64,000 nucleotides of DNA, taken from contig JAMOUJ010000002.1 of assembly GCA_027068075.1 (NCBI GenBank), positions 1-64,000 on the forward strand, given 5' to 3'. This DNA is from Candidatus Aminicenantota bacterium. GTDB lineage: Bacteria > Acidobacteriota > Aminicenantia > S016-38. Shown in pieces: positions 1 to 7,133 of the stretch (position 1 is its first letter; every line of letters begins with the position of its first letter). Below the pieces are notes generated by a model, which saw nothing but the letters and a program-made list of their open reading frames with translations, made no database searches and had not been told where the DNA came from. The position numbers and the translations under genes were made by a program.

Positions 1-159
1 CGGCCCCCCCTTAGTGGGGATGTCCTCAAAGACAACAAGCCTTCCCTCTTTTATCGCCTCCTTGACCGCCGACTTTGACCATTCCTTCCCCTCTCCTCTG
101 CGCCACAACTCCCTCCCCTCCTCATCATAAACCACCATCATCCTCACTTTTTCCAGCAT
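1..159 (-). CDS. sigma-54 activator, third copy, N-terminal part only (runs off left edge)
   Basis: The first 53 codons of a GAF-AAA+ sigma-54-dependent activator are present; the rest lies beyond position 1. The ATG at 159 follows an AGGAGG with about six bases between. The residues match the two complete copies at 5544-6881 and 8527-9864 except for a few changes near the start (MMVVYDEEG where they have LMVVCDEEG). It sits directly downstream of the ABC exporter, as the other two copies sit downstream of exporter remnants. That fits repeated cassettes of exporter plus activator. Its DNA-binding end and target promoter are outside the window. Confidence 0.85.
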   Translation of the reverse strand, partial: MLEKVRMMVVYDEEGRELWRRGEGKEWSKSAVKEAIKEGRLVVFEDIPTKGGP

Positions 160-183
160 CCCTGACCTCCTCAAGAAAATATT

Positions 184-1851
184 TTATACCGCATGCTTTC
201 CTCCGTCAAGGAAAAGAACCTTGAAGGAAGGGCTGTAGCGGAGGAAGGAGAAGGCCTCCCTGTGGGAGATGGCAATTATTATCCGGTCTTTGAATAGGTG
301 CCAGACCCTCTCTTCTATTTCCCTCTGAAGGTCCGGGGGAAGGGAGGAGCCTGCCTCATCAAGGATTATAACATCAGGGCGCTTCAAAACTGCCCTCGCT
401 ATTGCAAGACGCTGGCGCTGACCTGCCGAAAGACTGAGACCCCTCTCACCTACCACCGTGTTCATACCCTCAGGAAGGCTCTCTATAAATTCCATCGCCC
501 CTGAAAGGCGAGCCGCCTCCTCTATCTCTTCCTCACTCACACCCTCCTTCCCAAAGGCTATGTTCCTCTCCACTGTATCATCAAATAAAAAAAGGTCCTG
601 CGAAACATAACCTATCCTCTCACGAAGCCACTTCAAATCCAGATCCTTCAGCGAGACCCCATTGTAAAGTATCTCCCCCTCGGCGGGCCTGTAAAGACCA
701 AGCAGCAACTTTACAAGGGTGCTCTTTCCCGCACCCGAAGGTCCCTTTATAAGAAGAACTTCACCCCTTCTGATTTTAAAATTCAGCCCTTTAAGTAAAG
801 GCCTGCGCCCATCATAACTGAAACTTAAATTCCTCACCTCTATCTCGTCTATCCGAGAAAGCCTCCTTTCCCCTCCCTCCTCAGGCACAACCCGCAAAAG
901 CTCCTTCACCCTCTCCCACGCCGCCCGGGCATGTTGTATCATTATGGAAAAGGATGAAATCCTCTGCGAGGGTCCGTAAAGATAGTATAAATAACCCTGA
1001 AACGCAAATAATGTCCCTATGGTCATGGTTCCCGAAAGTATCTGTTTTATTCCAAAATATAAAAGCAATCCCTCCCCTGCGTAGGAAAGAGCCATTACTA
1101 TTCCCTGATTCTTGTAAACCACAAGGTTCTGATTTATGCTTTTTTCCATGTAGCGCCTCAACGCTTGGCTGCATTTGGCTTTGCACTCCTCCTCCCGGGC
1201 GTTCTCCTTCACCTGGCTTATCCCCATAAACACATCCGAGAGAACCCTCTCCACCTTCGCATTCTCCTCCATAACTTCCTTAGTCGCACCTTTATAACGC
1301 TTCGCCCAATAAAGGGAATTGGCTATAAAAAATGGCACAGGCACAAGGCATACAAGGGTAAGGGACGGATTGAGTTTAAGCAGGATACCTATCCCTATGG
1401 CGAATCTTAAAATATCGGTTGCCGCAAGAACCAAAGAGTGGGAGAAAAGAACCTGAAGGCCCTCTGTATCCCTCCTTATCCTTGAGAGAAGCTCCCCTGT
1501 CTGGGTGGAGGAGAAAAAGCTCAGCGGATAGGAGAGAACCCTTCCCACAAGCTCGCTCTGCATGTCCGTAATTATGATGTGCTGTGCCTTGAAGAAAAGA
1601 AGGTCTTTGAGGTAGGAAATCAGGACAAAGGATAGGGTAAAGGCTGCGAAGGCTGCGATGGCTATGGGAAGAAACTCAGCCTTTCTCTCTCCCACAACTT
1701 TGTCTATGGCGAATTTGGAGATAAGGGGAAGGGGTGAGGAAAGGAGGGTTACAAGAAGGGTAAGAAGGATGGGGAGGGTTAATTTTTTCAGATTAACTTT
1801 AAATAAAAATAAAGGCCCTTTAGTCTTTCCATTCACCTTTGTATGGGTCAT
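184..1851 (-). CDS. ABC exporter, fused membrane and ATPase domains
   Basis: A 555-residue half-transporter of the type that exports peptides or lipids. The membrane domain covers about residues 1-320 and includes the ABC_membrane motif region around SYPLSFFSSTQTGELLSRI. The ATPase covers about 335-555, with Walker A GPSGAGKST, signature LSAGQRQR and Walker B VIILDEA. There is no N-terminal C39 peptidase domain, so any leader cleavage must occur elsewhere. The start overlaps the upstream SPASM-protein fragment by 32 bases, suggesting translational coupling in one operon with the peptide, radical SAM and propeller genes. Its first about 85 and last about 35 codons recur almost unchanged in the remnant at 9894-10232. 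This is the only intact copy here. Substrate is inferred, not shown. Confidence 0.9.
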   Translation of the reverse strand: MTHTKVNGKTKGPLFLFKVNLKKLTLPILLTLLVTLLSSPLPLISKFAIDKVVGERKAEFLPIAIAAFAAFTLSFVLISYLKDLLFFKAQHIIITDMQSELVGRVLSYPLSFFSSTQTGELLSRIRRDTEGLQVLFSHSLVLAATDILRFAIGIGILLKLNPSLTLVCLVPVPFFIANSLYWAKRYKGATKEVMEENAKVERVLSDVFMGISQVKENAREEECKAKCSQALRRYMEKSINQNLVVYKNQGIVMALSYAGEGLLLYFGIKQILSGTMTIGTLFAFQGYLYYLYGPSQRISSFSIMIQHARAAWERVKELLRVVPEEGGERRLSRIDEIEVRNLSFSYDGRRPLLKGLNFKIRRGEVLLIKGPSGAGKSTLVKLLLGLYRPAEGEILYNGVSLKDLDLKWLRERIGYVSQDLFLFDDTVERNIAFGKEGVSEEEIEEAARLSGAMEFIESLPEGMNTVVGERGLSLSAGQRQRLAIARAVLKRPDVIILDEAGSSLPPDLQREIEERVWHLFKDRIIIAISHREAFSFLRYSPSFKVLFLDGGKHAV

Positions 1852-2107
1852 ATTTACAATAAGGAGATGGAGAATATAAATCTCCAGTTTCCCTTAAAGG
1901 AATTTCTCTGCAATCAAAACATATATATCTCAACTCGCAGTCTTTACATTTTTGTATCTTATCTTTATTAATATGCCAATAATATTGCAATTTCCTTTCT
2001 AATTCATTGGGAAATTTATTGTTTCTTAACCTTGCAATTTTTATAGAACTATATATACATGGCTTTACAAAACCGTCTTTTGACAAAGCGATTTTTTTCC
2101 CCAACAA
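1820..2107 (-). CDS. C-terminal part of grasp-with-spasm-like SPASM protein (out of frame with 2065-2607)
   Basis: Carries the Cys-rich end typical of the grasp-with-spasm SPASM peptide maturases: CKDCELRYICFDCR followed by a final YCKYDPYKGEW-like block. It lacks the radical SAM CxxxCxxC. The apparent start is a TTG with no convincing ribosome site, and the N-terminal residues continue the homology of the neighbouring ORF 2065-2607. I therefore read the two as one protein of about 262 residues split by a -1 shift at a G4A7 run (2092-2102 on the plus strand). It overlaps the ABC exporter start. Whether the shift is a decay mutation, a sequencing error or productive slippage cannot be told from sequence. 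Confidence 0.75.
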   Translation of the reverse strand: MLGKKIALSKDGFVKPCIYSSIKIARLRNNKFPNELERKLQYYWHINKDKIQKCKDCELRYICFDCREIPLRETGDLYSPSPYCKYDPYKGEWKD

Positions 2108-2607
2108 GTATTGAAAATCATGTTGAACTTATAAAAATTTAGTTCTACTTTCCCAAATTCACCTTCTATATGATTTATTTGTATACAATTTTTAAAATTC
2201 TTTGTTTTCCTTTCTAACTTTACCCCCAATTTTAAAAGCGAACGGAGTTCTAAAGGACAGGTTTTCCCATAATAAGTTATTTTACTGATCCCGAAGGTTT
2301 CTATAATGCTTTTTACTATAGCTAAATCAACTCCCTCCTCTATCTCTAACTCTATATTTTCAAATTCCTCTTCTTTTGGTTTAATCTCAATATAAGGAAC
2401 CCATCGATTTTCTTCAATACTTATTATAAGTTTTTCTTTTTTTAGAAATTCCAATATTCCTTTTATTCTTTGATATTTTCTTTCATAAAAATGTTCTAAA
2501 TAAGAGTTTTTTATTTGATATACATCTCCTTTCAAAAAGTCAACTATCGCAGTATTTACCGGCCCCCTTTCCAAAAAGACAAACTGATGGAATTTCCAAA
2601 CTTTCAT
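2065..2607 (-). CDS. N-terminal part of grasp-with-spasm-like SPASM protein (frameshifted)
   Basis: A 180-residue ORF whose opening (RGPVNTAIVDFLKGDVYQI) resembles the start of SPASM-domain maturases of grasp-with-spasm systems, where a pVkG..R..I.DL-type segment is usual. The part after about residue 172 (SLCQKTVL) does not fit the family, whereas the -1 frame does (IALSKDGFVKPC, then the CKDCELRYIC block). The ATG lies 4 bases into the end of the preceding propeller lipoprotein gene, so it is translationally coupled. No ATP-grasp ligase, the usual partner, is found in this window. Confidence 0.7.
   Translation of the reverse strand: MKVWKFHQFVFLERGPVNTAIVDFLKGDVYQIKNSYLEHFYERKYQRIKGILEFLKKEKLIISIEENRWVPYIEIKPKEEEFENIELEIEEGVDLAIVKSIIETFGISKITYYGKTCPLELRSLLKLGVKLERKTKNFKNCIQINHIEGEFGKVELNFYKFNMIFNTCWGKKSLCQKTVL
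2092..2102 (-). other. G4A7 run at the frame change in the SPASM gene
   Basis: On the minus strand the sequence reads GGGGAAAAAAA. The upstream frame reads GGA AAA AAA TCG and the downstream frame GGG AAA AAA ATC. A single -1 slip on the A-run joins the two halves into a continuous family-like protein. Runs of this kind permit polymerase or ribosome slippage but are also common sites of indel error. Confidence 0.6.
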
Positions 2608-3785
2608 TTCAGTTTGAATTTTATTATTCTTGTGGTGAATATATCAAGTTCTTCGTCCCAATCCTGGTATATGTAAATGCCTTTGTCAAGATTTAAGAAA
2701 TTCCTATAAGGAAGCTGGCCATGATATGTTCCTGTGGCCTGAAGAAAAACTTTTCCGAAGGGAAGCCAAAGACTCTCTAAATAATTTCCTGTCTCTGCCT
2801 CTATAACATCTATTCGGTATTTTTTCTCCTTAACATTCACGAGTGTAACCAACCCTAATTTTCCCTTTCCAACATCAAAAATGGTGAAAAAGCAAACTGG
2901 TGACGGGTAAGGTTCATAGATAAATTTATAACCATGTTCAAGAAGCCACCGTGTGTAATTGCTTTCTGGAAAAAATTTACTAATTTCTTCTGCTTCTTTT
3001 TTAGAATATTTTTTACACTTCAGATAAGGGAGATGAATTATCACTTCTTTCCTCGTCGCTATTTTGTAATACCTATATTCTTTCTTTTCTCCGTAAAAAT
3101 AATATAGACTTCCCTCTTTTTCAAATCCGAAAGGGGTTACCCAAAGCACGGGTTGGTAAATATTCTTATTTTTTTCCGTATTTTTGTAATAATTATCTTT
3201 TGCCTCAAATTTCACTAATTTCTCCACCAATTTGGGTTTTCTGTTGGGAATTATTTTATATATTTCCCCGCTTATTTTGTTTATCTTTCCAGTGAAGTTA
3301 TTTATCCCAATGAAAAAGTAATAGGAACCATCTTTTTCAAAAAAATCCAAAAAATACCTTCTTAGGGAGTGAAACATAACTGGATACAAAAATTTGAAGT
3401 TTTGGTCATAAACAAGTATTTTTGTAAAAAGGTCAACCAAAAAATATCTTCTCTTTACATATTTCATAAAGAAAAGGGCTGACATTTTATCAGGAAATTC
3501 CTCTCCCCCAGCAGAGACCCTCAGAACCCTTTTGGGCTGCAATTTGGTTAAATCATAAATTATTACTTTATGATATTTTTTTCCACTTAACTCATCTTCA
3601 AAGTAAAGCTCTCCTTTCTCAAAGTTTACCCCTAACAAATACCCCTTCACCTCTCTTTTTTCAATATCTACACACTCTTTTATGGTTAAGCCGACACTTT
3701 CTCCCCTTCTTTTCTCCACATTACGCTCTTCAAGACAGCCTAACAACCAAAATATCAAAAATAAAACAGCAAATTTCCTACTCAT
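2604..3785 (-). CDS. six-bladed beta-propeller-like lipoprotein
   Basis: A 393-residue secreted lipoprotein: the N-terminus MSRKFAVLFLIFWLLGC has a basic start, hydrophobic core and lipobox LLGC. The remainder is a run of short beta-rich segments (KILVYDQNFKFLYPV, GIYIYQDWDEELDIFTTRIIKF) like the other propeller proteins of this locus, although the usual GxGPxE motif is degenerate. The ATG overlaps the radical SAM stop by 8 bases, so it is coupled to the maturase. The C-terminal pattern resembles the propeller end found in the chimera at 13299-13841. Role unknown; a surface binding or sensing protein is a reasonable guess. Confidence 0.75.
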   Translation of the reverse strand: MSRKFAVLFLIFWLLGCLEERNVEKRRGESVGLTIKECVDIEKREVKGYLLGVNFEKGELYFEDELSGKKYHKVIIYDLTKLQPKRVLRVSAGGEEFPDKMSALFFMKYVKRRYFLVDLFTKILVYDQNFKFLYPVMFHSLRRYFLDFFEKDGSYYFFIGINNFTGKINKISGEIYKIIPNRKPKLVEKLVKFEAKDNYYKNTEKNKNIYQPVLWVTPFGFEKEGSLYYFYGEKKEYRYYKIATRKEVIIHLPYLKCKKYSKKEAEEISKFFPESNYTRWLLEHGYKFIYEPYPSPVCFFTIFDVGKGKLGLVTLVNVKEKKYRIDVIEAETGNYLESLWLPFGKVFLQATGTYHGQLPYRNFLNLDKGIYIYQDWDEELDIFTTRIIKFKLK

Positions 3786-5061
3786 CTTCTAACAACTTAT
3801 TTTTAATTTTAACATATAATTCCAAAATTTTCAAAATTTTTTCTTTTTTCTCCTGACAAAAGTCAGGATCAATAGAAAAGCCGGTTTTATCTGCAAAAGT
3901 AGCATAGCACCTATTACAAAGAAATCTTACGGGACAAGAGAAACACTTCTCTTTTATTAAATTTTGAAAAATATCTATTATCTCAGACATTCTCTTAAAA
4001 TCCAAACCATTTCCAACCTGCCCGATTGGAAGATTATTCCCCATCTTTTCGCAAATATAAAATTTGGCATCCGCTCCTATATAAATTTTATCTGTAAACA
4101 AACAAGAATTTGCTAAAAATGTAAAGTTTTTTTTTCCTATATCTTCTCCTATTTTCATAACAGTATTTAATATTTGCTCTTCAATAGGTTTAATTTCCCT
4201 TCCCTTTTTAATTTTACAGATTATTTTATCCAAAATCGTCAGAAAGGATTCTTGGAACTCTTTTCTTTTATTGGAATAAAAGTCATAATAGCTTGTTTTA
4301 TTTGAATTTACAAATCCTAATAATATCGGTATTTCGGAAATCAATCTATCCGAAATAAAAAAATCATAAAGCTTTTGAAACGATAAATCCATAGAAAAAA
4401 CCGTAGATATAGTAACATTATGTAAAAAATATTTTTTGCTTCTTTCTTTTATCAATGCAAGATTCCGATAAACTCGGTCAAAACTTCCTTTTCCTGAAGG
4501 AAAAACCCTTTTCATGTCATGATTTTCTTTAGGGCCGTCTAAACTTATCATTAACTTGAAATCGTGTTTAATAAAAAAATCTAAAATTTCCTTAGAGAGC
4601 AAAGTTCCATTTGAAGTTAGATAAAATTCCAATTTCCAATTATTGAATTTTTTGAGTAAGTATTTAACTATTCTTGTCATCCGGTCAAAGTATAATAGCG
4701 GCTCTCCACCATAAAACCCTATATGCAGCCTTTTATTTCCCCGACCTTTCAATAGTTCAAAGATAAAGTCAATTGCCTCTCGAGCGGCCCTTTCTTCTAA
4801 AGTTCGGAAAGAATGATTTCTATGAAAAGGATAGAAATCTCCATATACGCAATATTTACATCTCATATTGCACGCTTGAGTTATTTCAAACACTATTTGC
4901 TTCAAGTGTTTCATTCTTATTTTTAACTCTTTCTCGCTGAAATAGACTCGTTCTATTTTTATTTTATTGCTGTGCTTCAAGAAAAGGGTTAAAATTTCTT
5001 TATTTAGAAGTTCGTTATGATCTGGTAAATAAAAGTAATCTTTTATTTTTATAACTTTCAT
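3778..5061 (-). CDS. radical SAM/SPASM peptide-maturase-type enzyme
   Basis: A 427-residue protein with the S-adenosylmethionine 4Fe-4S motif CNMRCKYC near residue 65, the SAM-binding YGGEPLL, the SNGTLL segment, and a C-terminal SPASM/twitch region (CEKMG, then CFSCPVRFLCNRC and a final DFC). This arrangement is typical of anaerobic sulfatase-maturase-like enzymes and RiPP maturases, which modify Cys or other side chains of a peptide or protein. The gene directly follows a sigma-54-driven 46-residue Cys-containing peptide gene and is coupled to a propeller lipoprotein gene. This makes a peptide substrate more likely than a sulfatase. The A/T-rich coding contrasts with the right half of the window. 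Confidence 0.88.
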   Translation of the reverse strand: MKVIKIKDYFYLPDHNELLNKEILTLFLKHSNKIKIERVYFSEKELKIRMKHLKQIVFEITQACNMRCKYCVYGDFYPFHRNHSFRTLEERAAREAIDFIFELLKGRGNKRLHIGFYGGEPLLYFDRMTRIVKYLLKKFNNWKLEFYLTSNGTLLSKEILDFFIKHDFKLMISLDGPKENHDMKRVFPSGKGSFDRVYRNLALIKERSKKYFLHNVTISTVFSMDLSFQKLYDFFISDRLISEIPILLGFVNSNKTSYYDFYSNKRKEFQESFLTILDKIICKIKKGREIKPIEEQILNTVMKIGEDIGKKNFTFLANSCLFTDKIYIGADAKFYICEKMGNNLPIGQVGNGLDFKRMSEIIDIFQNLIKEKCFSCPVRFLCNRCYATFADKTGFSIDPDFCQEKKEKILKILELYVKIKNKLLEDE

Positions 5062-5136
5062 CCTACATTTTTATTTTTTCTCCGGTCTCTTCCACTATTT
5101 TGCTTTTAGTATTTTGCTTTAAAACGACAAGCCCCT

Positions 5137-5277
5137 TCAATACATTGCAGGATAATCTCGCATAAATACATCTGAGTTTGGCCTCCAGCCACATACCCGA
5201 CATGCACTTTTACACATTAACCTATATTCATGTTTTCTCCGATGAGTTTGTTTTTTTACCGACAGCTTCTTCATCAT
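5137..5277 (-). CDS. small Cys-containing peptide (46 aa), candidate maturase substrate
   Basis: Starts with ATGATG after AAGGAGGTGT in a leader block almost identical to that of the 60-residue peptide at 8079-8261, so the start is well supported. The peptide is basic at the N-terminus (MMKKLSVKKQTHRRKHEYR) and carries MCKSACRVCGW followed by RPNSDVFMRDYPAMY. There is no hydrophobic signal, unlike its counterpart. The three Cys are spaced CxxxCxxC. It lies just upstream of the radical SAM/SPASM gene (3778-5061) under a sigma-54 promoter. A precursor role is inferred from context. Another overlapping frame (5063-5203) is also open; see findings. Confidence 0.6.
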   Translation of the reverse strand: MMKKLSVKKQTHRRKHEYRLMCKSACRVCGWRPNSDVFMRDYPAMY

Positions 5278-5300
5278 ACACCTCCTTATAGTTTTTTTCT

Positions 5301-5332
5301 TGCCCCCTCAGGGGTCGGACCTGAAAGGGGCA
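5301..5332 (-). promoter_or_regulatory. strong hairpin at the 5' end of the peptide mRNA
   Basis: On the minus strand the sequence runs TGCCCC..TCAGG, a short loop, then CCcCTGAgGGGGCA, giving a G/C-rich stem. From the -12 GC of the sigma-54 promoter the start of transcription should fall at or next to its first base, so the mRNA would begin with this stem. It is followed by an A-rich stretch and AAGGAGG, so it is not a terminator in this direction. In the plus direction it is followed by T5 and would look like one. Confidence 0.6.
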
Positions 5333-5342
5333 TTTTTATTAT

Positions 5343-5360
5343 AGCAATTTCCATGCCAAA
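5343..5360 (-). promoter_or_regulatory. sigma-54 (-24/-12) promoter of the 46-aa peptide operon
   Basis: The minus strand reads TTTGGCATGGAAATTGCT. GG (-24) and GC (-12) are 12 positions apart, as the sigma-54 consensus TTGGCAY-N5-TTGCW requires. An identical site precedes the second peptide gene. A sigma-54 activator gene ends about 180 bp upstream, with three palindromes between. Confidence 0.88.
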
Positions 5361-5419
5361 TTTCCCAACCCATTGCCCCCGCTCTATAAGCCTTGTTAAG
5401 CAATGGCTGAAATATTGTG

Positions 5420-5437
5420 GTTACGGAGTAGCGTAAT
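5420..5437. promoter_or_regulatory. activator-site palindrome A1
   Basis: GTTACGGAGTAGCGTAAT, an 18-bp dyad (GTTACG-N6-CGTAAY), 60 bp upstream of the sigma-54 promoter. It is one of three alike sites in this gap, the arrangement expected of an enhancer for a bacterial enhancer-binding protein. Confidence 0.82.
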
Positions 5438-5499
5438 TTTTTGTTTAGTCTTTCCTAAAATGTGCACCCTAAATCCAATGCAGAATTGAATTTATCTTA

Positions 5500-5517
5500 G
5501 TTACGACATAGCGTAAC
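5500..5517. promoter_or_regulatory. activator-site palindrome A2
   Basis: GTTACGACATAGCGTAAC, a perfect-arm 18-bp dyad, 80 bp from A1 (start to start) and 21 bp from A3, i.e. two helical turns, which would place dimers on the same DNA face. Confidence 0.85.
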
Positions 5518-5520
5518 AAA

Positions 5521-5538
5521 ATTACGGGCTTCCGTAAC
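5521..5538. promoter_or_regulatory. activator-site palindrome A3
   Basis: ATTACGGGCTTCCGTAAC, an 18-bp dyad with the same ACG/CGT arms, ending 5 bp from the stop codon of the activator gene. A2 and A3 form a close pair. Confidence 0.82.
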
Positions 5539-5543
5539 TTTCC

Positions 5544-6881
5544 TCACGGCTTAAGGCTCTGCTCATGGATGAATCTCATAAATTTGTGGTATTCTTCCGG
5601 GGAAAGGTTGACCATTTCACACAGTTCCTTCCAACACCACCCTGACTTTATAAGACCACGGCGGAGAAATTCTTTAACCTGGGAACGATTCAAGTCCCTG
5701 GCCAAAAATGGTTTCTTTACCACCTCCCAGAAATTCCCTCCCCGCTCTATCTTCGCCCAGAGTTCATCTATCTCATCCTTCTTTTCTTCAGGCTCAGCCC
5801 TGCGGAAAAGGGAAAGTTCCTTCTCCACTTCCTCCGCAGAGACCTCCTCAGGTTCCCTCCTTGCCCCTAACCGCTGAAGAAGCGTCAAAAGTTCACGAAC
5901 ATTCCCAGGAAAGGAATAGGCTTTTATACGGGAAAGAGCCCCCTTGCTGAGCCTCCTTCCACGAAGTAGCCCCCCGTAATACTCCAATAGCGCATCTATG
6001 TCTTCCTTCCTCTTCCTAAGAGGAGGTATCACTATGTGATGCTGGCTCAGGCGGTAAAATAGATCAGGGCGAAGACGCCCTTCACTTATGGCTTTCCCTA
6101 CAGCCCGGTTCGTAGCAGCTATTATCCGAACCTCAACGCCCCTTTCCCTCGTCTCCCCAAGACGCCTGAACCTCCCTGTCTCTACAAAGCGAAGTAGTTT
6201 CCCCTGAAGATCTAAGGGAACCTCGGTTATTTCGTCTAAAAAAAGCGTCCCACCTGCCGCCGCCTCCACAAGTCCTATCTTCTCCTCCTTCGCATCGGTA
6301 AAGGCTCCCCTCCTATGGCCAAATAATTCGCTTTCAAACAGGGAATGGGGAAGAGAAGCACAGTTCACATGGACGAATTTCCCTTTATGCTCTGATACCT
6401 CGTGAATAAGTCTCGCAACGACCCCCTTTCCCGTCCCTGTCTCCCCCTCTATAAACACATGGCCCCCTTGCGCAGCCTCCAATATCTTACGCTTCACCTC
6501 CTCCGCCGCAACGCTTCTTCCTACAAACAACCTCCCAGCCTCCTTCTCCTTCTCCTTCTCCTCCTCCCTTATCACCCACCTGGCCATACCAACTATCTGC
6601 CATATCTCCTCCTGGCTGAAACGGACCTTCTCACCTGAGTCAAAATATACATAAAACCTCTTTCCTCCTTCCTCCACTGGAATAACTACTACCGACTTCA
6701 GAAGAAGCCTCACCGCTGTCTCCGGCCCCCCCTTAGTGGGGATGTCCTCAAAGACAACAAGCCTTCCCTCTTTTATCGCCTCCTTGACCGCCGACTTTGA
6801 CCATTCCTTCCCCTCTCCTCTGCGCCACAACTCCCTCCCCTCCTCATCACAAACAACCATAAGCCTGACTTTTTCCAGCAC
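5544..6881 (-). CDS. GAF-AAA+ sigma-54-dependent activator, copy A
   Basis: A 445-residue enhancer-binding protein. GAF-like sensor about 1-105; AAA+ domain about 120-345 with Walker A GETGTGKG, Walker B GTLFLDE, arginine-finger region RPDLFYRLS and FPGNVREL. The sigma-54 contact loop reads GAFTDA rather than GAFTGA. A C-terminal DNA-binding segment follows, with a helix-turn-helix-like end (WKELCEMVNLSPEEYHKF, then MRFIHEQSLKP). I chose the GTG at 6881 because AGGAGG lies six bases upstream and length then equals copy B; a TTG at 6896 is possible. The activator probably binds palindromes A1-A3 beyond its stop codon and drives the peptide operon. About 850 bp are identical to copy B as far as I can see. 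Confidence 0.92.
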   Translation of the reverse strand: MLEKVRLMVVCDEEGRELWRRGEGKEWSKSAVKEAIKEGRLVVFEDIPTKGGPETAVRLLLKSVVVIPVEEGGKRFYVYFDSGEKVRFSQEEIWQIVGMARWVIREEEKEKEKEAGRLFVGRSVAAEEVKRKILEAAQGGHVFIEGETGTGKGVVARLIHEVSEHKGKFVHVNCASLPHSLFESELFGHRRGAFTDAKEEKIGLVEAAAGGTLFLDEITEVPLDLQGKLLRFVETGRFRRLGETRERGVEVRIIAATNRAVGKAISEGRLRPDLFYRLSQHHIVIPPLRKRKEDIDALLEYYGGLLRGRRLSKGALSRIKAYSFPGNVRELLTLLQRLGARREPEEVSAEEVEKELSLFRRAEPEEKKDEIDELWAKIERGGNFWEVVKKPFLARDLNRSQVKEFLRRGLIKSGWCWKELCEMVNLSPEEYHKFMRFIHEQSLKP

Positions 6882-6905
6882 TCCTGACCTCCTCAAGAAA
6901 ATATT

Positions 6906-7133
6906 TTACGGCAATTGCCCTTGCCGGTCAAGGGAAAGAACTTTGAAGGAAGGGCTGTAGCGGAGGAAGGAGAAGGCCTCCCTGTGGGAGATGGCGATGC
7001 TATCCTTGAAACAAAAGATAAAAATAATAGAACGACCATTTCCGGGTCTAAAGCCATAGGAAGTATTTTCCGAGGAGCAAGAATAAAATAAAAACCAAAG
7101 AACTAAAAACAAAATTTTCCTTTTACCAGCCAT
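6906..7133 (-). pseudogene. lipoprotein start fused to the last codons of an ABC exporter
   Basis: A 75-residue ORF. The first about 44 residues are a lipoprotein signal (lipobox-like FYSC) and a short unknown stretch. The last about 30 (IAISHREAFSFLRYSPSFKVL) copy the very end of the ABC exporter at 184-1851. Everything between is missing, so this is a deletion product. The ATG overlaps the end of the preceding propeller gene by 31 bases. The tail, not the front, is homologous to the exporter, so an exporter gene once stood between the propeller gene and the activator here, as at the left end. Probably non-functional. Confidence 0.65.

Larger units (their letters stand above)
5270..5363 (-). 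repeat. 94-bp promoter/leader repeat, copy 1
   Basis: This block holds the sigma-54 promoter, the leader hairpin, the ribosome site and the first codons. It recurs at 8254-8347 with one difference that I can see (G at 5302, A at 8286). Sequence on either side diverges completely, so the block looks like a preserved or recently copied expression module. Confidence 0.9.

Noticed and set aside
5301-5340. Hairpin plus T-run on the plus strand as a terminator of a plus-strand gene
   Set aside because: No plus-strand gene with coding character ends there; the stem is better explained as the leader of the minus-strand peptide mRNA.
6402-6638. Identical 78-codon plus-strand ORFs inside both activator genes (also 9385-9621)
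   Set aside because: They are antisense shadows of the conserved AAA+ coding sequence, with Pro/Leu-rich low-complexity translation and no ribosome site.
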